5,546 bases of DNA from Azoarcus sp. (lineage in GTDB: Bacteria; Pseudomonadota; Gammaproteobacteria; Burkholderiales; Rhodocyclaceae): positions 1 through 5,546 of the forward strand of contig JAIRWW010000145.1 of the NCBI GenBank assembly GCA_031268685.1. The letters are read 5' to 3'. The position numbers were made by a program, and so were the translations under genes. A model generated the notes under the pieces. That model saw nothing but the letters and a program-made list of their open reading frames with translations. It was not told the DNA's origin and ran no database searches. This document shows positions 1-5,546 of this stretch, piece by piece. Numbering within the stretch: position 1 is the first letter of the stretch; every line of letters begins with the position of its first letter.

Positions 1-843
1 GACGCCATGGTGCAGTGGTGGTACGGCCACAATGCTGTGGGCTTCTTCCTGACCGCAGGCTTCCTGGGCATGATGTACTACTTCGTGCCGAAACAGGCGG
101 ATCGGCCCATCTATTCGTACCGCCTGTCTGTGGTGCACTTCTGGGCGCTCATCTTCACCTACATGTGGGCGGGACCGCACCATCTGCACTACACCGCGCT
201 GCCTGATTGGGCGCAATCCGTCGGCATGCTGTTCTCGCTCATCCTGCTGGCGCCGTCCTGGGGTGGCATGATCAACGGCATCATGACGCTTTCGGGTGCA
301 TGGCACAAACTGCGTACCGACCCGATCCTGAAGTTCATGATCACCTCGCTGTCGTTCTACGGTATGTCGACCTTCGAAGGGCCGATGATGTCGATAAAGA
401 GCGTCAATGCGCTGTCGCACTACACCGACTGGACGGTTGGTCATGTGCACTCCGGCGCGCTGGGCTGGGTGGCGCTGATTTCGATCGGCGCGATCTACTT
501 CCTGCTGCCGCGGTTGTACGGCAAGTCAGAGATGTACAGCACCAAGCTCATCAATACGCACTTCTGGATAGCGACCATCGGCATCGTGCTCTACGTCGCC
601 TCGATGTGGATTGCAGGCGTGATGCAAGGTCTGCTGTGGCGCACGACCAGCCCGGACGGCACGCTCAGTTACGAATTTGTTGAAGGCGTGAAGGCGACCT
701 ATCTGTTCTATTACGTCCGTTTGCTGGGCGGTGCGCTCTTCCTCGCCGGTATGCTGGTCATGTTCTACAACGTGCTCAAGACCATTGCCGGCGCAAAAGC
801 CTATAACGCACCGGTGGTAGCGCCTGCTGCCGCCCATGCTTGA
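1..843 (+). CDS. ccoN: cbb3-type cytochrome c oxidase subunit I (CcoN), 5'-truncated by window edge
   Basis: Catalytic subunit of the cbb3 oxidase, an inner-membrane protein that reduces O2 to water at a heme b3-CuB centre. The reading frame is open from base 1, so the start lies upstream. Counting from the Met at base 7, the CuB ligands are His8 (in WWYGHN), His58 and His59 (in YMWAGPHH). Tyr52 is the expected His-crosslinked tyrosine. Glu124 (STFEG) is the conserved active-site glutamate, and His146 and His148 (VGHVHSG) are the heme b3 and heme b ligands. These spacings match the Pseudomonas stutzeri residues 207, 251, 257, 258, 323, 345 and 347 as I recall them, with a constant offset of 199. 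About 200 N-terminal residues are therefore missing, including the early heme b ligand. The C-terminus ends in an Ala/Pro-rich tail. ccoO follows after 17 nt. Identification is very secure. Confidence 0.98.
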   Translation, partial: DAMVQWWYGHNAVGFFLTAGFLGMMYYFVPKQADRPIYSYRLSVVHFWALIFTYMWAGPHHLHYTALPDWAQSVGMLFSLILLAPSWGGMINGIMTLSGAWHKLRTDPILKFMITSLSFYGMSTFEGPMMSIKSVNALSHYTDWTVGHVHSGALGWVALISIGAIYFLLPRLYGKSEMYSTKLINTHFWIATIGIVLYVASMWIAGVMQGLLWRTTSPDGTLSYEFVEGVKATYLFYYVRLLGGALFLAGMLVMFYNVLKTIAGAKAYNAPVVAPAAAHA

Positions 844-848
844 AAGTC

Positions 849-852
849 GGAG
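849..852 (+). promoter_or_regulatory. Ribosome binding site deciding the ccoO start
   Basis: GGAG lies 8 nt before the ATG at 861. It supports that start over the in-frame TTG at 840, which overlaps the ccoN stop codon and would add seven unconserved-looking residues. Confidence 0.6.
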
Positions 853-860
853 AATCAGAC

Positions 861-1493
861 ATGGCTAAATCAAAACACGACGCGATCGAACGCAACGTAT
901 TCCTTATGATCGTCCTCACGCTGCTTGCTGTCAGCGTGGGGGGATTGGTGGAAATCGTTCCGCTGTTCTTTCAAGCATCGACGACAACGGCAGTAGATGA
1001 AAAAGGCGATGCGCTCGACGTGAAGCCCTATGAAGCGCTTCGCCTTGCCGGTCGCGACATCTACATTCGTGAAGGCTGCTACAACTGTCATTCGCAGATG
1101 ATCCGCCCGCTTCGGGCCGAGACCGAGCGTTATGGCCATTACTCGGTGGCGGGCGAGTTCATCTATGACCATCCCTTCCAGTGGGGGTCGAAGCGGACAG
1201 GGCCGGATCTGGCCCGCGTCGGCGCCCGTTATACGGATGAATGGCAGCGCCAGCATCTGCTAGATCCACGCAGTCTCGTACCGGAGTCGAATATGCCGGC
1301 CTTCAAGTGGCTTGACCGGCCGCTCAAGATGGCTGACATCGGTGCTCGTATGGAGGCGTTGCGCGTGGTCGGCGTGCCTTACACCGACGACGAAATCGCC
1401 AATGCGCCGGCGGCGATTGCCGACAAGACCGAACTTGACGCCGTGGTCGCCTACCTACAGGGCCTGGGTTTGGCGCTTCGTAATGTAAGGTAA
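861..1493 (+). CDS. ccoO: cbb3-type cytochrome c oxidase subunit II, monoheme cytochrome c (CcoO)
   Basis: Membrane-anchored monoheme cytochrome c that passes electrons from CcoP to the heme b of CcoN. The 210-residue protein has an N-terminal signal-anchor helix at about residues 13-35, which leaves the heme domain in the periplasm. The covalent heme site is CYNCH at 73-77, in the family-typical context [13 protein letters not shown]. Met145 in ESNMPAF is the probable distal heme ligand. Other family signatures are visible, such as [18 protein letters not shown] at about 104-121. The ATG at 861 is preferred because GGAG precedes it and the N-terminus then resembles CcoO proteins; a TTG at 840 is the alternative. 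The gene sits 17 nt after ccoN and 18 nt before ccoQ, consistent with one transcript. Length and motifs are normal for the family. Confidence 0.97.
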   Translation: MAKSKHDAIERNVFLMIVLTLLAVSVGGLVEIVPLFFQASTTTAVDEKGDALDVKPYEALRLAGRDIYIREGCYNCHSQMIRPLRAETERYGHYSVAGEFIYDHPFQWGSKRTGPDLARVGARYTDEWQRQHLLDPRSLVPESNMPAFKWLDRPLKMADIGARMEALRVVGVPYTDDEIANAPAAIADKTELDAVVAYLQGLGLALRNVR

Positions 1494-1511
1494 GACGGGG
1501 TCTGCGCCGCC

Positions 1512-1700
1512 ATGGAAGAAATTGTTAGCAATCTGAGAACCATCGTCATTGTGTTCGGCCTGCTGTGCTTCGTGGCCATTTGCTACTGGGCATACAGCAA
1601 GCATGCACAGACGGGGTTCGACGAGGCGGCGCAGTTGCCTCTGGCCGATGACGATCTGCCGGCAAGTCCGGCTGACAAGGAAGGAATGACAAATGGCTGA
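1512..1700 (+). CDS. ccoQ: cbb3-type cytochrome c oxidase subunit CcoQ (FixQ)
   Basis: Small membrane subunit associated with the cbb3 oxidase. In studied species it helps stabilise the association of CcoP with the CcoNO core and is not catalytic. The 62-residue product has one membrane helix at about residues 9-27, then a short acidic cytoplasmic tail. The motif YWAYSKHAQTGFDEAAQLPL at about 25-44 is characteristic of FixQ/CcoQ. No heme or metal motif is present, as expected. The start has only a poor Shine-Dalgarno match (a G-run at 1497-1500, 11 nt upstream), so translation may depend on coupling to ccoO. The 3' end overlaps ccoP by 8 nt, and the ccoP ribosome binding site lies inside this gene. 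Position between ccoO and ccoP makes the call firm despite its size. Confidence 0.93.
   Translation: MEEIVSNLRTIVIVFGLLCFVAICYWAYSKHAQTGFDEAAQLPLADDDLPASPADKEGMTNG
1677..1685 (+). promoter_or_regulatory. Ribosome binding site of ccoP, inside the end of ccoQ
   Basis: The purine-rich AAGGAAGGA ends 7 nt before the ccoP ATG at 1693. It lies within the last codons of ccoQ, so ribosomes finishing ccoQ clear or re-use the site, which suggests translational coupling. Confidence 0.65.
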
Positions 1701-2649
1701 CTTCATCAGCGGTTTCTGGAATTTATACGTGGCGGGCCTCATTGCGTTCGGCCTGCTGTTCTGTCTTGTCGTGTTGATTACGAACATGACGTCGCAGGGA
1801 GGCGGCGAACCTAAGCTGCAAGGGCATGTCTGGGACGAAAACCTGAGGGAATACAACAACCCGCTGCCGCGCTGGTGGTTGTACCTATTTTGGGGGACTG
1901 TCATCTTTGCGTTCTTATATCTCTACCTGTACCCGGGTTTCGGTACTTGGCGCAGCGGTTCGGCCCAAAGCGGGCTGCGTGGCGAATATGCCAAAGAAGT
2001 TAAACTGGCCAGCGAGGAATATGGCCCGATCTTCAACAAGTATCTGGGGACGGATCTGGCAGCTTTGTCGGCTGATCCGGAAGCGGTTGCAACGGGCAAG
2101 CGTTTGTTCCTGACCTACTGCTCGCAATGCCACGGTTCGGCAGCCAAGGGCGCCAAGGGCAAGGACTATGGCTTCCCGGATCTGTCCGATAGCGACTGGC
2201 TGTATGGCGGTGATCCTGCAACCATCAAGGCCAGTATCGAAGACGGTCGTGGTGGTGTCATGACACCCTTTGGCGGCACGCTAAACAGCGAGCAAATCAG
2301 GGACGTGGCCAACTATGTGCGTTCGATTGCCGGCTTGAATGCAGATGCAGCCCGCGCCGCTCGCGGCAGGGATGTTTTCGCGAGCAATTGTACGGTTTGC
2401 CACGGGCCGGAGGGTAAGGGCGCGCGGTCCATGGGCGAAGCATTCGCCGCACTGGGCGCGCCTGATCTCACCGACGGTATATGGCTGTACAGTGAGTCGG
2501 AAGATGCCATCATCGATGGCGTTACCAGGGGCCGCAATGCGGGGCCAGGTAGCGTGATCAACGCCATGCCGGCCTGGAAAGACTACCTTGGCGATGCCAA
2601 GGTGCACATCCTGGCGGCGTATGTGCATAGCCTGAACAACAAGAAATAA
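1693..2649 (+). CDS. ccoP: cbb3-type cytochrome c oxidase subunit III, diheme cytochrome c (CcoP)
   Basis: Diheme cytochrome c subunit that accepts electrons from soluble or membrane cytochromes c and passes them to CcoO. The 318-residue protein has two predicted membrane helices (about 10-31 and 62-80), joined by a loop containing HVWDENLREYNNPLPRWW, a CcoP hallmark. Two periplasmic cytochrome c domains follow. The first has CSQCH at 143-147 with Met190 (VMTPF) as likely distal ligand. The second has CTVCH at 233-237 with Met292 (NAMPAW). Both hemes therefore have complete His/Met-type motifs. The two-helix form resembles CcoP of Pseudomonas and betaproteobacteria more than the single-helix form in some alphaproteobacteria. 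The gene overlaps ccoQ by 8 nt and is followed directly by a strong hairpin, so it is probably the last gene of the structural operon. Confidence 0.98.
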   Translation: MADFISGFWNLYVAGLIAFGLLFCLVVLITNMTSQGGGEPKLQGHVWDENLREYNNPLPRWWLYLFWGTVIFAFLYLYLYPGFGTWRSGSAQSGLRGEYAKEVKLASEEYGPIFNKYLGTDLAALSADPEAVATGKRLFLTYCSQCHGSAAKGAKGKDYGFPDLSDSDWLYGGDPATIKASIEDGRGGVMTPFGGTLNSEQIRDVANYVRSIAGLNADAARAARGRDVFASNCTVCHGPEGKGARSMGEAFAALGAPDLTDGIWLYSESEDAIIDGVTRGRNAGPGSVINAMPAWKDYLGDAKVHILAAYVHSLNNKK

Positions 2650-2659
2650 AATAGAGAAG

Positions 2660-2690
2660 ACGGCCCCGGATGTGAAATGTCCGGGGCCGT
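2660..2690 (+). terminator. Hairpin terminator after ccoP
   Basis: A perfect 11-bp GC-rich stem (2660-2670 paired with 2680-2690) encloses a 9-nt loop, starting 11 nt after the ccoP stop. The following TTGTCTTTC is only moderately T-rich, so termination may be partial and allow read-through into ccoG. The hairpin could also protect the ccoNOQP mRNA from 3' decay. Confidence 0.75.
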
Positions 2691-2729
2691 TGTCTTTCAC
2701 TCCCAGGTAGAATACCCCGATCGTTTTCC

Positions 2730-2737
2730 AAGAGGAG
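2730..2737 (+). promoter_or_regulatory. Ribosome binding site of ccoG
   Basis: AAGAGGAG ends 10 nt before the ATG at 2748. This start gives a short, hydrophilic, Ser/Pro-rich N-terminal tail ahead of the first conserved region, as is usual in CcoG. Confidence 0.6.
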
Positions 2738-2747
2738 TGCTGTTCCA

Positions 2748-4187
2748 ATGAATGACGCTATCTCTGATGCATCTTCCCCGACATCTTCTTCGTTGCCTGT
2801 TTCGGCGCCAAGGAAAAAAGGAAAAGGGGGGCTGTACACAGCCCACAGAAAGATTTACGTTCGTGCAACCACTGGCTTTTTCGTCAAATGGCGATGGGCG
2901 TTGGTGTTACTTACCCAAGCCGTTTTTTATGGCTTACCCTGGTTGACATGGAATGATCGTCAGGCCGTGCTTTTGCATCTGGTCGAACGGAAGTTTTACA
3001 TTTTCGGATGGGTGTTTTGGCCGCAGGATGTGTTTTTCCTGACGGTTTTGCTGATTATTTCTGCGTATTCATTGTTTTTTTTCACCGCGATCGCAGGGCG
3101 GCTATGGTGTGGCTACGCCTGTCCGCAGACAGTGTATACCGAGATTTTCTTGTGGATAGAGCAAAAAATCGAAGGCGACCATCTCAAACGGGCAAAGCTC
3201 GACGCTTCGCCGATGAATGGACGCAAATTCTCGATCAAGGCGGCCAAATACGTGGCATGGGGTGCACTGGCTCTATGGACCGGCTTTACTTTCGTCGCCT
3301 ATTTCTCGCCGCTGGGTGAATTGCTGGGATCTGTTTCCACATTTGGTTTCGGGCAATGGGAAACATTCTGGATACTGTTTTACGGAGTATTCACGTTCGT
3401 ATTTGCCGGCTTCATGCGTGAGCAGGTGTGCAAGTTCATGTGTCCTTATGCCCGCTTTCAGTCGGTGATGTTCGATCCCGACACGCTGGTGGTTACATAC
3501 GACAACGCGCGCGGCGAGCCGCGCGGCGTGCAGCGCAAGGGCGAAGCGGCGAGTAAAGGCGATTGTATCGACTGCGGGATTTGCGTCCAGGTCTGTCCGA
3601 CCGGCGTCGACATCCGCAATGGCCTGCAATACGAATGCATCGGCTGTGCGGCCTGTGTTGATGCCTGCGACCAGATCATGGACAAGGTGGGAGCGCCGCG
3701 CGGGTTGGTGCGTTATTCGACCGAAAATGCCCTCGAAAAGGGTTGGGGAAGCTCGGAAATTTTCCATCACGTATTGCGCCTGCGCACCCTGATTTATGGC
3801 GCGGTATTGCTTTTTATCGGCATTGCTTTCATATGGGGCCTCGCCACGCGGATACCCTTGCGGGTCGATGTCATCCGCGATCGGGCTTCGCTTGGGCAGG
3901 AAATCCCCGGGGGACTGATAGAAAATACCTATACCTTGCGCGTCATGAACATGACCGAGCAGCCGCGTGTTTTCACTGTTGGCGCGGAAGGTCTGCGCGA
4001 TATGCGGATTGCCGGCGAACACCGGATCGAGGTGAATGCGGCGCAAACCCATGAAGTCACTTTGCAGGTGCATGTGCCCTTGGATGCGGGCAAGCAGGGC
4101 GCGAACAAGATATTTTTCGAGGTTTCCGCCGAAGACGACCCCGGTGTGAAGCGGCGGGAAAAAGCGACGTTTTTTTTCCCCCGCTGA
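2748..4187 (+). CDS. ccoG: cbb3 oxidase assembly protein CcoG (FixG/RdxA), membrane polyferredoxin
   Basis: Inner-membrane iron-sulfur protein of cbb3 oxidase assembly. The Rhodobacter capsulatus homologue has been described as a cupric reductase supplying Cu(I) for the CuB site. The 479-residue protein has about five membrane helices (roughly 48-66, 92-117, 166-187, 204-222, 346-366). Conserved cysteine pairs are GRLWCGYACPQ (Cys121, Cys125) and CKFMCPYARFQ (Cys228, Cys232). Two 4Fe-4S ferredoxin motifs are complete: Cys273/276/279/283 and Cys297/300/303/307. The C-terminal part (about 370-479) corresponds to the periplasmic Ig-like FixG domain. The first part of the gene is visibly more T-rich than ccoNOP, which may reflect lower expression and weaker codon selection. 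The last codons contain a T8C5 run at 4170-4182. ccoH starts 20 nt downstream. Family assignment is secure; the copper role is inferred from homologues. Confidence 0.97.
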   Translation: MNDAISDASSPTSSSLPVSAPRKKGKGGLYTAHRKIYVRATTGFFVKWRWALVLLTQAVFYGLPWLTWNDRQAVLLHLVERKFYIFGWVFWPQDVFFLTVLLIISAYSLFFFTAIAGRLWCGYACPQTVYTEIFLWIEQKIEGDHLKRAKLDASPMNGRKFSIKAAKYVAWGALALWTGFTFVAYFSPLGELLGSVSTFGFGQWETFWILFYGVFTFVFAGFMREQVCKFMCPYARFQSVMFDPDTLVVTYDNARGEPRGVQRKGEAASKGDCIDCGICVQVCPTGVDIRNGLQYECIGCAACVDACDQIMDKVGAPRGLVRYSTENALEKGWGSSEIFHHVLRLRTLIYGAVLLFIGIAFIWGLATRIPLRVDVIRDRASLGQEIPGGLIENTYTLRVMNMTEQPRVFTVGAEGLRDMRIAGEHRIEVNAAQTHEVTLQVHVPLDAGKQGANKIFFEVSAEDDPGVKRREKATFFFPR

Positions 4188-4196
4188 TCTTGGAAC

Positions 4197-4203
4197 AGGA
4201 AGA
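4197..4203 (+). promoter_or_regulatory. Ribosome binding site deciding the ccoH start
   Basis: AGGAAGA lies just upstream of the ATG at 4208 (GGA core 7 nt from the start). It lies downstream of the alternative TTG at 4190, so it supports the ATG. Confidence 0.55.
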
Positions 4204-4207
4204 ATCA

Positions 4208-4771
4208 ATGGATTCGCAGACAATTGGCGCGCGCGATGAACCATGGTATCGGCAAGGTTGGCCGTGGTTCCTGATTGCATTACCCGCAACCGCCGTGGTG
4301 GGGGGCATTGCGATCTTGATTTTTGCGCAGACCCATTGGGACGGTCTCGTGTCCGGCGACTATTACAAGGAAGGCCAGGGCATCGTACAAGTCGTCGAGC
4401 GCTATGAGTATGCGCAAGAAATTGGTTTGTCGGCGCATGCCCGGGTGCGCGATGGCGGGATCAGTGTCGAATTGTCCGCCGTGCGGGATGTAGATTTGCC
4501 CGCAACGATTTATTTGACCATTGTTCATCCGACTCAAAGCGGTTCCGACCAGCAGGTCGTTCTGCAAAGAGGGCTGGATGGCTTGTATTCGGGCGAGATC
4601 GTTCCGTTGCGCGCTGGCCGCTGGCATTTTCGGCTGGAAGATAGCTTGAGGAGCGAGCGCGAGTTGAGAAACGAACGCAAGCTGGAAAGCGAAGCCCGAA
4701 GTTGGCGCATGAACGGAACTGCCAATCTTCCGACGGAAACGGAGATATTGTTCGAACCGTTCAATTCTTAA
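4208..4771 (+). CDS. ccoH: cbb3 oxidase assembly/stability protein CcoH (FixH)
   Basis: Single-span inner-membrane protein of the FixH family, needed for assembly or stability of the cbb3 oxidase in studied species. The 187-residue product has a short cytoplasmic N-terminus with WYRQGWPWFLI at about 13-23, a membrane helix at about 19-41 and a periplasmic domain. The conserved motif SGDYYKEGQGI at 49-59 follows the helix, and the family-typical PLRAGRWHFRLED is at about 133-145. Between this and the later RSWRMNG (about 164-170) lies a highly charged Glu/Arg stretch (about 147-164) containing a degenerate six-residue repeat; I believe most FixH proteins are shorter here. The ATG at 4208 is chosen over an in-frame TTG at 4190 because of the nearby AGGAAGA. 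The gene sits 20 nt after ccoG, and the next gene begins 23 nt later. Confidence 0.93.
   Translation: MDSQTIGARDEPWYRQGWPWFLIALPATAVVGGIAILIFAQTHWDGLVSGDYYKEGQGIVQVVERYEYAQEIGLSAHARVRDGGISVELSAVRDVDLPATIYLTIVHPTQSGSDQQVVLQRGLDGLYSGEIVPLRAGRWHFRLEDSLRSERELRNERKLESEARSWRMNGTANLPTETEILFEPFNS
4652..4687 (+). repeat. Degenerate 18-bp tandem repeat inside ccoH
   Basis: Two adjacent 18-bp units (4652-4669 and 4670-4687) encode SERELR and NERKLE. They match at 12 of 18 positions, and all six differences are transitions. A third stretch (4688-4705, SEARSW) keeps only the first residues of the pattern. This looks like an old in-frame duplication in the charged segment of CcoH. Confidence 0.5.
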
Positions 4772-4778
4772 ACTGTTG

Positions 4779-4786
4779 AAGGAGGT
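4779..4786 (+). promoter_or_regulatory. Near-perfect Shine-Dalgarno of the small membrane gene
   Basis: AAGGAGGT ends 8 nt before the ATG at 4795. It is the closest match to the anti-Shine-Dalgarno sequence in the window and is good evidence that this 60-codon frame is translated. Confidence 0.8.
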
Positions 4787-4794
4787 ACTCCACC

Positions 4795-4977
4795 ATGGCC
4801 CTGCAAGAACTGTTCTTTACACGGTTTGGCATATTCAGCCTGATTACCATTCTCGGGGTGATCGTCATAGGTATCTTTTATATCCGCTATTTCTCGAACC
4901 GCATTGCGGAAGATGAACGCAGGATCGCGCGACAGCAGGCCGCGCAGCAGCGCGAGCGCAGCGCCAAAGCCTCATGA
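4795..4977 (+). CDS. Small single-span membrane protein, DUF3149-like, function unknown
   Basis: A 60-residue protein of unknown function. Residues 1-10 (MALQELFFTR) precede one hydrophobic helix at about 11-30. A strongly charged tail at about 31-60, rich in Arg, Glu and Gln, could form an amphipathic or coiled helix. The N-terminus and helix resemble the DUF3149 family of short proteobacterial membrane proteins; this is from memory and moderately sure. It is not CcoS, because the acidic FDDLE-type motif after the helix is missing. It has no Cys or His, so a metal or heme site is unlikely. The near-perfect AAGGAGGT and the position 23 nt after ccoH, before a terminator, argue that it is a real gene cotranscribed with ccoGH. 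A role linked to the oxidase is only inferred from this position. Confidence 0.8.
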   Translation: MALQELFFTRFGIFSLITILGVIVIGIFYIRYFSNRIAEDERRIARQQAAQQRERSAKAS

Positions 4978-4994
4978 CTTCAGCTTGAAGTACG

Positions 4995-5030
4995 ATACGA
5001 AACGGCCCGGTTTTCCGGGCCGTTTCGTAT
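4995..5030. terminator. Perfect 16-bp hairpin between convergent genes, probable bidirectional terminator
   Basis: Bases 4995-5010 pair perfectly with 5015-5030 around a TTTT loop. The hairpin starts 18 nt after the small membrane gene and lies 42 nt from the stop of the opposing usp gene. Neither side has a long downstream T-run, so it may act as a weaker or factor-assisted terminator, or as a 3'-end protector, in both directions. The remaining 42 bases (5031-5072) show no gene or clear signal. Confidence 0.8.
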
Positions 5031-5072
5031 TATGGAAACGAAAAACAGCGAACAAAAGAAACGGCAAGCGCC

Positions 5073-5516
5073 TCAGCGATAAACGAGCACCGGGACTTTG
5101 CTGTGGGTGAGCACTTTTTGTGTTTCGCTGCCCAATAACAAACCGGCAATACCGCGACGGCCATGTGAAGCCATGAAAATCAGATCGCAGTCATGGCGGT
5201 CGGCGGCATTGACGATGGCCTCATAGGGGATTTCGTTGACCTGTGTGTCGGTGTTGGCCGTGATGCCTTCGGCTTCTGCCGTTGCCTTGGCGCGATCCAG
5301 GATACGCTGTGCTTCCTGTTGTGCAGATTGGGCGAACTGCTCCGGGGTGGTAGGGTCGATCAGCGCGCCTTCGCCATAGATAGGCATCGGGAAATCGGGC
5401 TGCGAATAAAAAAAGGTGATGCGGGCGCTGACTTCCTTGGCGAAAGCAATGGCGCGGGCAACGGCGGTATCGGACAGAGGCGAACCGTCGGTTGGTACAA
5501 GAATGTGTTTGAACAT
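5073..5516 (-). CDS. Universal stress protein, UspA family, single domain
   Basis: Cytoplasmic universal stress protein of 147 residues, the normal size for one Usp domain, which usually works as a dimer. The N-terminal strand KHILVPTDGSPLSDTA contains Asp10, which contacts adenine in ATP-binding members. The nucleotide loop is ASHGRRGIAGLLLGS at 116-130. This matches the G-2x-G-9x-G(S/T) pattern except that the first glycine is Ala116, a common variant, so ATP binding is probable but not certain. The protein ends in the typical VPVLVYR strand. The start is supported by AGAGGGAAG (5524-5532 on this strand), 7 nt upstream. It converges on the cco genes and so is a separate transcription unit. 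Its promoter lies beyond the window edge, so shared oxygen control with cco cannot be judged. No specific gene symbol is assigned because Usp paralogues are numerous. Confidence 0.95.
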   Translation of the reverse strand: MFKHILVPTDGSPLSDTAVARAIAFAKEVSARITFFYSQPDFPMPIYGEGALIDPTTPEQFAQSAQQEAQRILDRAKATAEAEGITANTDTQVNEIPYEAIVNAADRHDCDLIFMASHGRRGIAGLLLGSETQKVLTHSKVPVLVYR

Positions 5517-5523
5517 GGCGTAG

Positions 5524-5532
5524 CTTCCCTCT
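5524..5532 (-). promoter_or_regulatory. Ribosome binding site of the usp gene
   Basis: Read on the minus strand, AGAGGGAAG lies 7 nt before the ATG at 5516-5514. It supports this as the start of the protein, whose MFKHILVPTD beginning is typical of the family. Confidence 0.6.
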
Positions 5533-5546
5533 TGTTGTCTGGTACC

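Noticed and set aside
840..860. TTG at 840 as the ccoO start
   Set aside because: It overlaps the ccoN stop and has no ribosome binding site of its own, while the ATG at 861 has GGAG at good spacing and gives a normal CcoO N-terminus.
1502..1514. GCCGCCATGG around the ccoQ start, resembling a eukaryotic Kozak context
   Set aside because: Chance similarity in a clearly bacterial operon; it carries no meaning for bacterial initiation.
2708..2713. TAGAAT as a possible -10 element of a ccoG promoter
   Set aside because: No acceptable -35 element stands 15-18 nt upstream, where the terminator stem lies, and there is no extended -10 TG. One hexamer is too weak to call a promoter.
2650..2747. FNR/ANR-type TTGAT-N4-ATCAA operator ahead of ccoG
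   Set aside because: No sequence close to this palindrome was found here or in 4978-5072. The main cco promoter is upstream of the window.
2281..2748. A 155-codon minus-strand frame across the ccoP end and the terminator
   Set aside because: It covers the conserved second heme domain of CcoP and the hairpin, and the translation has no recognisable domain. It is a shadow frame.
3273..4289. A 338-codon open frame on the minus strand across ccoG and ccoH
   Set aside because: It lies antisense to a fully recognisable CcoG, has no family motif or good ribosome binding site, and its protein looks like a composition-driven shadow.
4795..4977. Small membrane gene as ccoS
   Set aside because: CcoS has an acidic FDDLE-like motif shortly after its helix. 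Here the post-helix region is RYFSNRIAEDERRIARQ, basic and lacking that motif.

Overview
The window carries most of a cbb3-type (heme-copper C-family) cytochrome c oxidase locus. In order on the plus strand it holds ccoN (5' end outside the window), ccoO, ccoQ, ccoP, a hairpin terminator, ccoG, ccoH and a small membrane-protein gene of DUF3149-like appearance. A second hairpin follows, then a convergent universal stress protein gene on the minus strand. The gene order, a CcoP with two membrane segments, the DUF3149-like gene after ccoH and the moderately GC-rich sequence all suggest a betaproteobacterium. That assignment is inference from general family knowledge, not from a database comparison.

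Bases 1-2649 encode the oxidase itself. CcoN is the catalytic heme b/heme b3-CuB subunit. CcoO is a monoheme c-type subunit and CcoP a diheme one; both pass electrons from periplasmic donors to CcoN. CcoQ is a small stabilising membrane subunit. The genes are 17-18 nt apart or overlapping (ccoQ/ccoP by 8 nt), so they look like one translation-coupled operon. Every metal and heme ligand I can check is present, so the oxidase should be functional. An 11-bp hairpin at 2660-2690 follows ccoP.

Bases 2748-4977 hold accessory genes. CcoG is a membrane polyferredoxin thought to reduce Cu(II) for delivery to CuB. CcoH is a single-span assembly/stability factor. The third gene encodes a 60-residue membrane protein of unknown function, which has the best ribosome binding site in the window. 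ccoI (copper-exporting P-type ATPase) and ccoS, common members of such clusters, are not seen; they may lie upstream or elsewhere.

Bases 4978-5072 contain a perfect 16-bp hairpin, probably a shared terminator for the convergent genes. Bases 5073-5516 (minus) encode a single-domain UspA-family protein.

This is largely a conventional locus and I did not find a clearly new biological system. The points most worth a second look are the small membrane gene in the assembly-gene block, a degenerate charged repeat in CcoH, and a T8C5 tract at the end of ccoG where a one-base gain would join ccoG in frame to ccoH.
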